Source of the DNA: Rhabdophis nuchalis
Lineage: Eukaryota > Chordata > Lepidosauria > Squamata > Natricidae
Length of the DNA: 64,000 bases
Direction: 5' to 3'
NCBI GenBank assembly: GCA_039707465.1
Contig: CM077645.1
Location: 168,097,503-168,161,502 of the forward strand
Numbering within the stretch: position 1 is the first letter of the stretch; each line of letters starts with the position of its first letter. The position numbers were made by a program, and so were the translations under genes. A model generated the notes under the pieces. The model was not told where the DNA came from. It did not search any database and saw nothing but the letters and a program-made list of their open reading frames with translations. Of this stretch, positions 1 to 20,583 are shown piece after piece.

Positions 1-1340
<1,340 letters not shown>

Positions 1341-1344
1341 ATCT

Positions 1345-1665
1345 CACACCAGACAAAGCCAAAATGGTAAAATAAAATAGAATAACAGAGTTTAGAAGGG
1401 ACTTTGGATGTCTTCTAGTCCAACCCTTATACCATTTCAGACAAATGGTTGTCCAATCTCTTCTTAAACATTGCCAGTGTTGGAGCACCCACAACCTAAA
1501 TTTCCTGTGCGCCGCCCTGGGTCCTCTGTGGAGAAGGGCGGGATATAAATTTAAATAAATAAATAAATAAAATAAATAAACCTCTGGAGGCAAACTGTTC
1601 CACTGATTGTTCTGTCAGGAAATTTCTCCTTATTTTTATGTTGCTTCACTCCTTGTTTAGTTTCC
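1345..1665 (-). mobile_element. CR1 LINE 3' fragment, split by L2 tail
   Basis: The minus strand reads the CR1 3' region, with the signatures CTTCTAGTCCAACCC, CCATTTCAGACAAATGG and CTCTGGAGGCAAACTGTTCC. A short L2 3' end interrupts it at about 1494-1580. The CR1 sequence resumes after it with a 3-bp CCT repeat at the junction. The LINE is in an NDUFV2 intron in the same orientation as the gene. Confidence 0.8.
1494..1580 (+). mobile_element. L2 LINE 3' end
   Basis: The sequence CGCCGCCCTGGGTCC...GAAGGGCGGGATATAAATTT followed by (AAATA)n is the typical squamate L2 3' terminus. It sits inside the CR1 fragment and is therefore younger than it. Confidence 0.8.
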
Positions 1666-1929
1666 TTCAATCTGTTTTTTTCAGGCTCTTATTTTCTTAA
1701 CCCCCTTTTCTTAGCTATAAGCCAGCCTCTCAGGCTATGCAGCTCCATCATCAGCAGCTAAAGAAAAATCCTGTTGTCCAGCTCTCCAGGATACAAGGGT
1801 AACTTTGTCATGATCAAGTTTCTTTGCAAATATGCTTTTCAGAATACAAATATAAATTGGATTAAGTAAGAAAAGTCAATACAACATGAACACACTCATG
1901 ATACAGGTAAATTAAGTGTTGTTTCATAC

Positions 1930-11492
<9,563 letters not shown>

Positions 11493-11579
11493 GGCAGCAG
11501 CAACCGCCCTCACCGCCACCTCAACCCGGTTCGCCCGTCCTCAAGAGTCAGAGACTCGGTACGCTGGGCGCTCTCGGCA

Positions 11580-11590
11580 GCGCATGCGCA
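11580..11590. promoter_or_regulatory. NRF1-type binding site
   Basis: GCGCATGCGCA contains the full palindromic core of the nuclear respiratory factor 1 motif (YGCGCAYGCGCR). It lies about 90 bp upstream of the NDUFV2 start codon. NRF1 activates many respiratory-chain genes. Function here is inferred from motif and position. Confidence 0.65.
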
Positions 11591-12204
11591 ACGGCCGCAG
11601 TCAAAACAACCGGCCTGTTGGGAGTGCGGCGCGCGCGCTCTTTTAGGCCCATTACGGTGGACGCGCTCACGAATTCAGTGGCGCCCTAGAAAAACGCCAG
11701 GTTTTCCTTTCAAATGCGCAGCTGAAGAGATCAGATAAGGACCGGGCTGGCTGTCCCTTTTTCAGGCTGTAGTCCTGATGCATGATACATACTTTTAGGC
11801 TTGCTAGCTTTTTAAAAACAGTCCCAATTTGCAAAACCGCACTTCTACAAAGCTGCCAGGACTGTGTTCCTGTGCCGTTCCAGTCTGCGCTTGAGATGTT
11901 TACTAAAAGTTGTAGCAGGCGAGGAAAGAACCAAATCCTACTCTCCCAATAAATTATATGTCAATAATAAAGCGGTAAAGAGGACACTAAGGCAGCAGTA
12001 AATCGGCCAAGTATGACATCTTAGTTATACATAGAAGCTGACTGGAGCAGAGATACATGCTTATTATAGTGTAATCTTATGTAAATCCATCTAAAAAGAA
12101 TTGAAGAGAACTTACTTGCATAAGAAATAGAAAATAAATTTAGAACTTATGCCTTTCTAGTTTGCGTGAACAGAGGGATAGTATGAAGGTTACCTGAAGT
12201 GTTA

Positions 12205-12462
12205 ACACTGCTTTATACTGCTTTGGAAAACCTTGCCTGGAATAGTATGTCTAGTTTTGGTCACAATATTATAAAAAAGATGTTGAAACTCTAGAAAGGT
12301 GCAGAGAAAAGGAGCAAAGATGATTATGAAGCCGGAAGCTAAAACATAATGAATAGTTGCAGGAATTGGGTATGTCTAGTTAAGAGGATTAGAGGTGACA
12401 TGATAGCAGTCTTTCAGTATTTGAGGGGTTGCCACAAAGAAGAGGGAGTCAAACTATTCTCC
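12205..12462 (+). mobile_element. CR1 LINE, left part, split by DIRS
   Basis: The sequence TCTAGTTTTGGTCACAATATTATAAAAAAGATG...GACATGATAGCAG...GAAGAGGGAGTCAAACTATTCTCC is the CR1 3' region in plus orientation. It stops exactly where the DIRS terminus starts, and the next CR1 bases (AAAGCACCTGAAGG) appear at 18362. Confidence 0.85.
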
Positions 12463-12572
12463 AGAAGGTGGGGATAGCATCCATGAATGGGTTAACTCTG
12501 CCAGTTCTCTGATTGGACTGAGTCTGTTTAATAATTAATTAGCTGCCCTATATAAGCTCCTCCCAGCTTTCG
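12463..12572 (+). repeat. DIRS left inverted terminal repeat
   Basis: Starts AGAAGGTGGGGATAGCATCC and runs to CTCCTCCCAGCTTTCG. It is the inverse complement of the right repeat apart from a 14-bp insertion present only on the right. It lacks the roughly 40-bp outer extension of the right end. Confidence 0.9.
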
Positions 12573-13336
12573 ATTCAGTCGTCTCTGGGACGTCAAGCTA
12601 TCCAAACCTCGAGTTTGTGACTAGTATTGTTTGTCGTTTTCAACTGTGAGTAGTGAGGTGATATAAGGACTGCCTGTCCCAACGAGTTAGTGTCTGTCTT
12701 TGAGACTTTGAGGCTCGAATTGGGACGCCGCTCCCATTGCCCGCCGCTTACGTGGACCACCTCAGCCGCCTGACCAGCGGCGGACTCCTCTCCTTCGGGG
12801 AGATAAGAAGGGGGCTCTGCTTGATATTCCCCCCCCTCATAATTGCGGCTTTCCCGGGCCCTGAGGCCGTCGGTGGTCCCGTGGTCTGTGTGTGCGCATT
12901 TGACTGTGAGGGAACTGACCGAACTCTGTGCGCTTAAGAGTGACGGGGGCGCCCACTGAGCGTCTGAGTGTCTTCGGCCTGGTCTGAAGCGCCACGCGCG
13001 CCGACTATATCTCGAGACTTTTCAATTGAGGCCTGCTCTTGTGAGCCTGAGGCGAGGCGCATTCAAAATCTGTAAGTAACGGCTTTTCCCGCCGGCTGCA
13101 CCGAGCGATACGTTGACAGATCCGCGCAGCCGCACTTCGCTCGGACCGCCATCTTGATGCAGGCGTACCTTCCGGCAGCCATCTTGAGCGGCCGGAAGCT
13201 TCGACGCCATTCTTGGGAGGACTTCCCTTCCGGCGGCCATTTTTTTGAAGCCGAATTCCGCCCCGCGCCATTGTTGGTAAGGGCGTCACGTTATCAGACG
13301 ATCTGAGGCTGCGCGTTCACTCGGCACAGCTTTACC
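12573..13336 (+). promoter_or_regulatory. DIRS 5' leader with repeated GCCAT(Y)TTG motifs
   Basis: A GC-rich leader between the left repeat and gag. Five copies of a YY1-like core (CGCCATCTTG, CAGCCATCTTG, CGCCATTCTTG and two weaker) lie at about 13146-13275. They are interspersed with CCGGAAG/CTTCCGG ETS-type cores at about 13169-13235. A 66-codon open frame at 12737-12937 has no recognised content. A promoter role is inferred. Confidence 0.55.
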
Positions 13337-14990
13337 ATGTCCGACGCCGCCTTGCCTCCTGAGAACGGGGCTCCGGTTCTGGCCGCGCAGGCGGCCTCTC
13401 CCTTGCCTGCCTCTCTGTCCACGCCCGCGTCTTATAGCAGGGCCAGAGACCTGGATACGGAGGGGGCTACACGGCCTAAGGACAAGGCCAAGAAGCCGTC
13501 CAAGGCCAAGGCGAAGACGAAGCACTTGGAGACTGCACAGGCCAAGCCCGTTAGAGGTTCTACTCCCCAGGAGGCTCTGCCACCCCCCGCGGTCTGCGAG
13601 GTATCGTCCGGGCCTTTTAGCCCCCTTTTGACTATCGACACTTCTGGCATTTGGGGCCAGGCCCCCTTCCCTGGTGCTGGTCAGCCCGCGATGGCCCCTC
13701 AGCCACGCGCAGACGCTTACTTCACGCCTTCAGCGTTGACTCCTGTCACTGACTGGGCGGCCTATGGAGCTATGCACCACCGTACCACAGGCCCGGCTGC
13801 CCCCTTCTTCCCAGATATCATCTCGGAGGCCATTCGTCAGGGTATTGCTGCCGGCCTTCACGATCGTCCCCAGCTTCCGGGGCCTGCCCCAGCAGCCGTT
13901 GCCCCAAGGGTGGAGGCTACCACAGCGGTGGCCGCTGACCCAGCAGGGGAGGCGCCTCGCAGCTCATCGGTGGCCTCTGATGAGGGTGATTTAAGGGAGC
14001 TCACCCTGTCTGATGACGACTCGGCCGCCCCCGAGAAACCTAAGAAGACAGGTCTTTTCCCTCCGGAGCTTTTTACCCCGTTGTTGGCCAAAGCTAAGGT
14101 GGCTTCGGCCATTCAGAATATTCCAGGAGCTCCAAAGCCATCCACCTCTATGAGTGCCTGGTTCCGGGAGGGCACGAAACAAGCAGACGTTATACCTATT
14201 CCGCAGTTGTTCTTAGACGCCGTCCAGAGGCAATGGGGGCCCCCGGCTGCGGGCCCTGCCCCCTCGACGGCTGACAAGCGATTTTACACGGTTGAGGACT
14301 CCCTTGACAAGTTCCTGCGTTGGCCAACGGTCGACTCCCCCATTTCCGCCCTGCAGTCTGCAACCAATTTGCCTGGATCGTAGGAGGAAGTCCTCCGGCC
14401 GGAGGACAAACGAGCCGATCAGACTCTCCAGAGGGGCCACCAGGCTGCGGCCTGGGCTGTGCGGGCGGCCACTGCGGCGTCATTCTTTTCAAGATCCAGT
14501 CTTACATGGCTCCAACAATTACAAGAGAAGATCCCCCTATCCGATGCAAGGTCATCGCGGCCACGCAGTTTTCATCGGACGCGACGCTAAGCGCGACAAA
14601 GTTTGCTGCACGAGCCATGTCCTCATCTGTTGCGTCCCGCAAGTTGCTGTGGCTCAGACAATGGCAGGCGGATGTCCGCCATAAGTGGAAGCTCGCAACT
14701 GGGCCGTTTCAGGGGGACTCGCTGTTTGGGGAGTCTCTCACCCCGCTTCTCATAGAGGGTAGGGATAAACGCAAGGTGTTGCCGTCCACCTTGAGGAGGG
14801 GTTTTTCCCGACCTACCCCATATACCAGGAGGCCACCTTTCCGGCCACAAGAGTATAACCCTCCCTCACGGGGCTATGATTATGCGCAGGGAAGTTTTCG
14901 CTCCCAAGGGGTTTTTTATCAACGCCAGCGCTACCAGCCCTCTCGTCCCCAGAGGGGCACTCAGGCTCGTCGGCCCTTTCGTGGGGGGGG
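13337..14990 (+). pseudogene. DIRS gag-like ORF (one stop, one frameshift)
   Basis: An ATG at 13337 opens 348 codons of Pro/Ala-rich sequence with a basic lysine tract (about 13479-13525). A TAG at 14381-14383 interrupts it, but the same frame goes on with protein-like sequence (RPEDKRADQTLQRGHQ, ASFFSRSSLTWLQQLQEK). Near 14550 the coding sense moves to another frame (AATQFSSDATLSATKFAARA, LLWLRQWQADVRHKWK, GDSLFGESL). The region ends in an Arg/Tyr/Gln-rich tail that would suit nucleic-acid binding. In the family this ORF encodes the capsid-like protein. An 11-G run (14983-14993) marks the passage to RT. Confidence 0.75.
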
Positions 14991-16902
14991 GGGAATCGGT
15001 TCAGCCGCAGATGATGCGCCTCATCGATTCCCCATTGGCGCCCGCCTCCTGCACTTTGCAGACCAATGGGAGGTTACTACCTCCGACCGGTGGGTGAGGG
15101 ACATGGTCCGCTTCGGGCTCTCCCTGGAATTTCTGGCCCCCCCTCCTAGTTTCTTTATCCGGTCTCCTGTTTCCCGGAACCCCCAGAGGCAACTCCTGAT
15201 GAGGGAAGCCATTGACCACCTCTTAGAGATCGAGGCCATTCAGGAGGTCCCGTTGGACCAGTGGCACCAGGGGTTCTATTCCGTCCTTTTTGTTATCCCT
15301 AAGGTTTCCGGCGGCTGGAGGGCCATTTTAAATTTGAAGATGTTAAATGTTTATTTGCGTGTTAAAAAGTTTAAAATGCATTCGTTACTCACCATTTTGG
15401 AATGTTTGCGTGGGGGGGACCTCCTTTCTTCTATTGACCTTACGGAGGCTTACCTCCATGTACCAATACATGAGGACCACCGCTGTTATTTACGTTTCTG
15501 TTACTTGTCTCAACACTACCAATATAGGGCATTGCTGTTTGGCCTTTCATCGGCTCCGCGTGTCTTTACTAAGCTTCTAGCGGTGATTGCGGCACACCTT
15601 CGGGGCATCCCTGTGCGGGTCCTCTGTTACCTGGATGACATCTTGGTTCAGTCGACCTCCGTTGAGGCGGCTCAGCGTGACCTGCGACTCACTCTAGATA
15701 CCTTACAGACGCACGGCTTTTCCATCAATGCCCCCAAGAGCCATCTGGTCCCTTCAACTCGCATTTTGCATTTGGGGACTTGGATTGACACTATAACTGA
15801 ACAGGTGTCCCTATCTGAGGAACGTATAGCCACGATTCGCAACCTGGCTCACCAGGTCAGGGGTGACCCGAGGCCAACTTTGGCTACCCTCTCCAGGTTG
15901 CTGGGCTTAATGGTGTCCACTTTTTACATTGTTCCGTGGGCCAGGTTACATTCCAGGGAGCTGCAATGGTTCCTCGTGCCTTTCCAGAGGTCAAACACTT
16001 CCCCTACTCTGCTCAAGGTGCAGCTCCCGGCAGATGTGAGGCGTTCCCTGGCCTGGTGGACATCGTCTGCCATCGATAGGGGATCTCACTTCCGGGTGGA
16101 GGATAGGATCGTTATCACCACAGATGCCAGTCTTACTGGCTGGGGCGCTCACCTAGGTTCCCACACCGCCCAAGGGTTGTAGGATAGTGAGGAGGCCGAG
16201 CTTCCTATCAATATGTTGGAGCTCCGGGCTATCAGACTGGCCCTCCTTCACTTCGAACCCCTCGTTCGCGGGGGCCATGTCCTTGTCCTTACCGATAACA
16301 TGACGGCCAAGGCCCACATTAATAGACAAGGGGGCTCTAGGTCGGCCCAACTCATGCAGGAGGCCCAGGCACTGGGTACCTGGGCAGAGGCTACGCTAGT
16401 TTCCCTTGCGGCGGAACATATTTCGGGGGTGGATAATGTCATAGCCGATAGGCTCAGCAGATCAATGATTGATCCTGCCAAATGGCAATTACACCCTTCT
16501 CTTTTCCAGGAGATTACCAGGCGGTTTGGACTTCCAGTGATCGATCTGTTCGCCTCCCCGAGCAACACGCAGCTCCCACGATTCCTGTCCAGGTTCCGAG
16601 CTCCTGGGGCGGAAGGTGTGGATGCCCTTCGACACCCCTGGCCTCGGGGCCTTCTGTATGCCTTTCCGCCGACGGCCCTGTTGGCGAGAGTCCTTCGACG
16701 TGTCATCTATTCCGGGGCGGATGTTGTCTTGGTGGCCCCTCACTGGCCGAGGAGGCCTTGGTTTGCGAACCTGACGGCCTTGTCAGTGGAACAGGCCTGG
16801 CGGATTCCACCGCACCGTGTCCAGTTACTACAGGGAGCTCTTCGCCACCCAGAGCCTCAGTGGCTCCAGCTGACCGTGTGGCGGTTGAGAGGGAGGCGCT
16901 GA
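14991..16902 (+). pseudogene. DIRS reverse transcriptase-RNase H-methyltransferase-like ORF (one in-frame stop)
   Basis: The open frame (which runs from 14320) carries RT blocks: VLFVIPKVSGGWRAILNLK, SSIDLTEAYLHVPI, and the catalytic CYLDDILVQ (YLDD at 15628-15639). RNase H follows with TTDASLTGWGAHLG (about 16120), MLELRAIRLAL and VLTDNMTA, which give the D-E-D residues. A single TAG at 16180-16182 lies between the first two RNase H motifs. The same frame then continues to 16902, through VIDLFAS and FPP motifs like those of the DIRS Dam-type methyltransferase domain. The enzyme copies the element RNA into DNA. One codon change separates this copy from an open frame. Confidence 0.88.
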
Positions 16903-16928
16903 GACGGGCTCATTTCTCCGTTAGGGTC

Positions 16929-17957
16929 ATGGACACTATTCAGGCCGCCAGGCGTCCGTCCACCATCCGAATCTATAACGCCACGTGGCGGACGTTCAGC
17001 ACTTGGTGTAGTAATCTGGGGCTCGATCCTGTGGAGGCTTCTGTCTCCCTCGTTTTGGATTTCTTGCAGGCCGGGCTGGACAAGGGACTGGCCCCTAATA
17101 CCCTGCGTAGACAGGTGGCTGCCCTCTCTTCGGTGCTGAGCGGCGGGGCTGGTATTTCCTTGTCACAGCACTCCGTGGTCAGAAAGTTTTTGAAAGGGGC
17201 GCGCACCCTGAGGCCTACAGTTGTCCATAGGTACCCTTCCTTGGAACTGCCGCTAGTTCTTGAGGCTCTGGCCAAGTCACCTTTCGAGCCCCTACTGTCC
17301 GCCTCCTTAGAAGACCTCACCCTGAAGGTGGTGTTTCTCGTAGCTATCACCTCGGCCAGAAGGATTTCCGAGCTTCACGCTCTCTCGATTAGGGGTGATC
17401 TCTGCGCTTTTTATGACGATAGGGTGGTTTTGCGTTTGGACCCCTGCTTCACACCCAAGGTGGGTTCTTGGTTCCACAGGGCTCAAGAGGTGGTCCTCCC
17501 CAATTTTTGCCCTGATCCTCCTTCTTCCCAGGAGGGTGGGGGTCACGCCTGGGATGTGTGCAGGGCCTTGAGGGTCTACATCGACAGGACTGCGGACTTT
17601 CGGTTAACAGAATCCCTTTTTGTAGCCTTTCAGGGACAGTCCAGGGGGCGTAAGACCTCGGTTTCCACGGTGGGAAGGTGGATTAAGGCCTGCATTGCCA
17701 AAGCCTACCGCGTCTCACACAGGGAGGTTCCGGGCGGCATCACCGCCCACTCTACAAGGAGCGCGTCCACATCGGCTGCCTGGGCCACTCATGCTTCCAT
17801 TGCGGAGATTTGTAGGGCCGCCACATGGTCGTCACCGTCCCCCTTTGTCCAGCACTATAAGTTGGATCAACTTGCTTCTTCTGATGCAGAGTTCGGCCGC
17901 AGAGTTCTGCGGTCCGTGGGGCCACTGCTTGGGGACCAGTCTTCTCCCCGCCCTTAA
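16929..17957 (+). CDS. DIRS tyrosine recombinase (intact frame)
   Basis: From the ATG at 16929 (342 codons; the frame is open from 16482) the protein has an N-terminal SAM-like domain (RPSTIRIYNATWRTFSTWC) and the catalytic residues of tyrosine recombinases. These are Arg145 in TSARRISEL, His274 and Arg277 in AHSTRSAS, and Tyr310 in VQHYKL. It overlaps the end of the RT-RH frame if the upstream open part is used. In the family it integrates the circular cDNA. I place the start at 16929 by homology of the first motif; an earlier start inside the overlap is possible. No stops or missing catalytic residues are seen. Confidence 0.9.
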   Translation: MDTIQAARRPSTIRIYNATWRTFSTWCSNLGLDPVEASVSLVLDFLQAGLDKGLAPNTLRRQVAALSSVLSGGAGISLSQHSVVRKFLKGARTLRPTVVHRYPSLELPLVLEALAKSPFEPLLSASLEDLTLKVVFLVAITSARRISELHALSIRGDLCAFYDDRVVLRLDPCFTPKVGSWFHRAQEVVLPNFCPDPPSSQEGGGHAWDVCRALRVYIDRTADFRLTESLFVAFQGQSRGRKTSVSTVGRWIKACIAKAYRVSHREVPGGITAHSTRSASTSAAWATHASIAEICRAATWSSPSPFVQHYKLDQLASSDAEFGRRVLRSVGPLLGDQSSPRP

Positions 17958-17979
17958 GGACTATCCAGCTTGGGTATGT

Positions 17980-18068
17980 CCCATTCATGGATGCTATCCC
18001 CACCTTCTGGAGAAAGAGCGTTGGTACTTACCTGATACGCCTCTTCTAAGAAGGTGGGGATAGCATCC
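17980..18068 (+). repeat. DIRS internal complementary region
   Basis: The first half (to about 18011) is the inverse complement of the left outer end. The second half (from about 18009) is the inverse complement of the right outer end, including the roughly 40-bp extension missing from the left repeat. In DIRS replication this region templates joining of the ends into a circle. Confidence 0.9.
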
Positions 18069-18130
18069 GGCCGCACCCTGGTATTCGAAGACTGGGCGTG
18101 CTGCTGGCATTCGTTCTGTTCGGTGTTTTT

Positions 18131-18136
18131 CAATAA
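18131..18136 (+). terminator. DIRS polyadenylation signal
   Basis: AATAAA lies between the internal complementary region and the right terminal repeat, about 175 bp after the recombinase stop, where a DIRS transcript could be polyadenylated. Confidence 0.5.
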
Positions 18137-18197
18137 AGTTGGATTTCGATTCAGGTTTGGATAAACGCTTGGAGTCTGTGTCTTGATTTTTCTTCGC

Positions 18198-18361
18198 CGA
18201 AAGCTGGGAGGAGCCTAATGCAGGGACCTTATATAGGGCAGCTAATTAATTATTAAACAGACTCAGTCCAATCAGAGAACTGGCAGAGTTAACCCATTCA
18301 TGGATGCTATCCCCACCTTCTTAGAAGAGGCGTATCAGGTAAGTACCAACGCTCTTTCTCC
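18198..18361 (+). repeat. DIRS right inverted terminal repeat
   Basis: The inverse complement of the left repeat plus an outer extension ending GCTCTTTCTCC. It contains the 14-bp insertion (near CTAATGCAGGGACC) absent from the left copy. Confidence 0.9.
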
Positions 18362-18515
18362 AAAGCACCTGAAGGCAGGACATTCCCTCAAAAATGTCTG
18401 CATGCTACCTGTGGCATGTGTGCCATAGGTTCGCCATCACAGGTATAGGGTTTCCTGCCTGAGCAGAGGGTTGGACTAGAAGACCTCCCAGGTCCCTTTC
18501 AGCTCTGTTATTCAG
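18362..18515 (+). mobile_element. CR1 LINE, right part, with internal deletion and hAT end
   Basis: AAAGCACCTGAAGGCAG resumes the CR1 sequence cut at 12462. An hAT terminus occupies about 18384-18442. CR1 then continues GTATAGGGTTTCCTGCCTGAGCAG...GGTTGGACTAGAAGACCTCC to its 3' end. The CR1 part between the first segment and the hAT end is missing. Confidence 0.85.
18384..18442 (-). mobile_element. hAT element end fragment (GTGATGGCGAACC family)
   Basis: GTGCCATAGGTTCGCCATCACAG is the inverted terminus of the GTGATGGCGAACC family (other copies at 25691, 35351, 36513 and 45159). The next bases are GTATAGGG, the same CR1 site used by the copy at 45159. Confidence 0.8.
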
Positions 18516-19390
18516 CATTCTGCTTTTGGTTTTTAAAAGGGGCAAGCAGTTTGGCATCCCATGGCTATATATTGCCTCTGATTTCCATTTGGGAAGCTGT
18601 TGGAGACTCTTTGGATAAAAGTTGCCAAAATCATAATAATCCTTTCTTCCTGGTTTGACATGTGAACAGAACTGTTGTAATTTAAGTCCTAAAGTATGCT
18701 TGTTTAAAAATATATTTGTATAACACATACTATTGCAGACAAACGTTGGACTATTATTGGAATTTCCAGATTGGGGTAACACAAATGAAGAATGAACAAT
18801 TCAAGTTTTCTGAAATATTTTAGTTCAAGAACTATGTTTCTTATACATCATTTTAAAAAAACCTATGTTTTATTAACCCCTTCATAAAACTAGGCTCCCC
18901 CCCCCAAAAAAAATCCTGACTATGCTTGTGTGTATCATATGAACGTTTTTTGTAAAATACCTTTTATAAAAATTAAGTATGTACCTTGGTCACCTAAAGG
19001 TCACTCACCCCTAATATATAGGACTGCACCATCAATATATGAATATTTGCATTCTAATTATGAGGAAAAGTGATCTCACCTTTCTATTAAGTAAATATGG
19101 CATTATTATTTAAATCATTATTGATATTCCACATATCCAAAACAAATTTGGAAGGTACTACAAATAGCAGATAACTAGATAGAAAAGAGAATTCCAGTTC
19201 TCAAATAATATTATTGTAACTAAATGGTATAGGTGGTTAAACTTTCTAAATTTCCATCTAGTAATAGCAGCCACATATTACAAATTCTCAGCTGAGTTGA
19301 AAATTGAAACTTTTTAAATCTTGCCTTGCAGTGCAAACATTGTACAAATATATTTTGGCCTATTAATATCTGGAAGGATAGTAGATTTAG
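18516..19390. other. Unannotated AT-rich stretch
   Basis: No gene or recognisable repeat seen on either strand. Confidence 0.4.
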
Positions 19391-19398
19391 AACTAGAA

Positions 19399-19618
19399 CA
19401 GTGGTTCCTAACGTGGGTCCTATGGGAGGTTAATTGGATTTTTAATGGAGACAATTTGAACCTTGTTTAAACCAAGTTAATGGCCTTTTAGGCTTCCTCC
19501 AGGTGAGTAGAGATCATTTTTTGAGTAAAGTAAGAATTATATGTCACAGGGGGATGGGCAGTCAGGATTTTAGACATGCTTAGGTGGGGCATGGCCAAAA
19601 AAAGGTTGGGAACCACTG
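19399..19618. mobile_element. hAT MITE with 8-bp TSD
   Basis: Inverted ends CAGTGGTTCCTAACGTGGG and GGTTGGGAACCACTG are flanked by AACTAGAA (19391-19398) and AACTAGAT (19619-19626), an 8-bp duplication with one mismatch. The element is 220 bp. Confidence 0.88.
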
Positions 19619-20193
19619 AACTAGATCTTGTGACTTTTTTCACAGTTTTGCTCTTCCTTAATATAAAAACTGAAGTACAGACAGTAATCTAACATTAGTT
19701 GAGATCATCTTAAAATAGTCTTCTATGCTAGCACCCAGTTCACAAACTCCTAACTAACCCTTGGATCAAAGGAATATCTTTGGTTATATTATCAAATATA
19801 ATATTACCAAAGTGTAGTGTTTTGCAGGGTTTCAGCATGCAAACAGTCCCTTCATTTCATTCTTAATTCCCAAAGTGTGTTCTGATTCCATCAGTTTTTG
19901 AAATTCTTCCAAATGAAACATTTGGAAATGAATGATAATCTCTTATAATGCAATCAATATACTTTTTGATGTGCCAGTAAAATATCCTGCATTAGCCTAC
20001 AGATATAAAATTATAAAAATTATTTGTAGTATGTAGTATCAACTCATATCACTGAAAGATGTTTCCCAATGTTTACATTCAATCTACCAGTATTTTGCTA
20101 GAAATAAAATAGATGGCTAATTGTACCAGTACTGATATGCATGTTTTTCTTTACATAAGTTGACGTATATCAAATTAAATAACCTTATGAATA

Positions 20194-20583
20194 CAGGTAC
20201 CTCTTGACTTAAAACCACAATTGGAACTGGAATTTCAGTTGTTAAGCAATGTGGTTTTGTGACCAGACCCAATTTTACAATTTTATTGGGAGTCATGAAG
20301 TAAATCACATAGTCATTAAATGGATCATATGCTCATTAAACAAATTTGCTTCCCCAATTGATTTTGCTTTTTGGACGCCAGCTGAGAAGATTACAAATTT
20401 CAATCACATAATTGCAAGACGTTGTAATCATTGTAAATACAAGCTGGTTACCAACTGCCCAAATTGTGATTGCAGAAGTGGTGTGATGATGGTCATAACT
20501 TCAAGGATATAAGTCACTTTTTCCAAGGCTGTTATAATTTCAAATGATTATTAAATGAACGGTCATAAGTCAAAGACTACCTC
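20194..20583. mobile_element. TA-flanked inverted-repeat element (Tc1/mariner-like)
   Basis: Degenerate ends CAGGTACCTCTTGACTTA and TAAGTCAAAGACTACCTC are flanked by TA. The interior shares phrases with the copy at 31502 (GTTGTTAAG, CCAATTGATTTTGCT, GTCATAAGT). Assignment to Tc1/mariner rests only on the TA target. Confidence 0.65.

Larger units (their letters stand above)
12463..18361 (+). mobile_element. DIRS1-type tyrosine-recombinase retrotransposon, structurally complete
   Basis: A 5.9-kb element with unequal inverted terminal repeats, an internal complementary region matching both outer ends, and the gene order gag, RT-RNase H-methyltransferase, tyrosine recombinase. This is the defining DIRS1 plan. 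Such elements reverse-transcribe to a circle and integrate by site-specific recombination rather than with a DDE integrase, so no target duplication is expected and none is seen. It has split a CR1 LINE. The recombinase frame is intact. Gag has one stop and a frameshift, and RT-RH has one stop. The two ends share TTCTCC with the target, so the borders are ambiguous by up to six bases. Confidence 0.93.

Noticed and set aside
12737..12937. 66-codon frame in the DIRS leader as an extra DIRS gene
   Set aside because: Short, no similarity I recognise, and it lies in leader sequence with promoter-like motifs.
16929..17957. Tyrosine recombinase as a prophage or plasmid integrase
   Set aside because: It is linked to gag, RT-RNase H and DIRS inverted repeats in vertebrate-type DNA.
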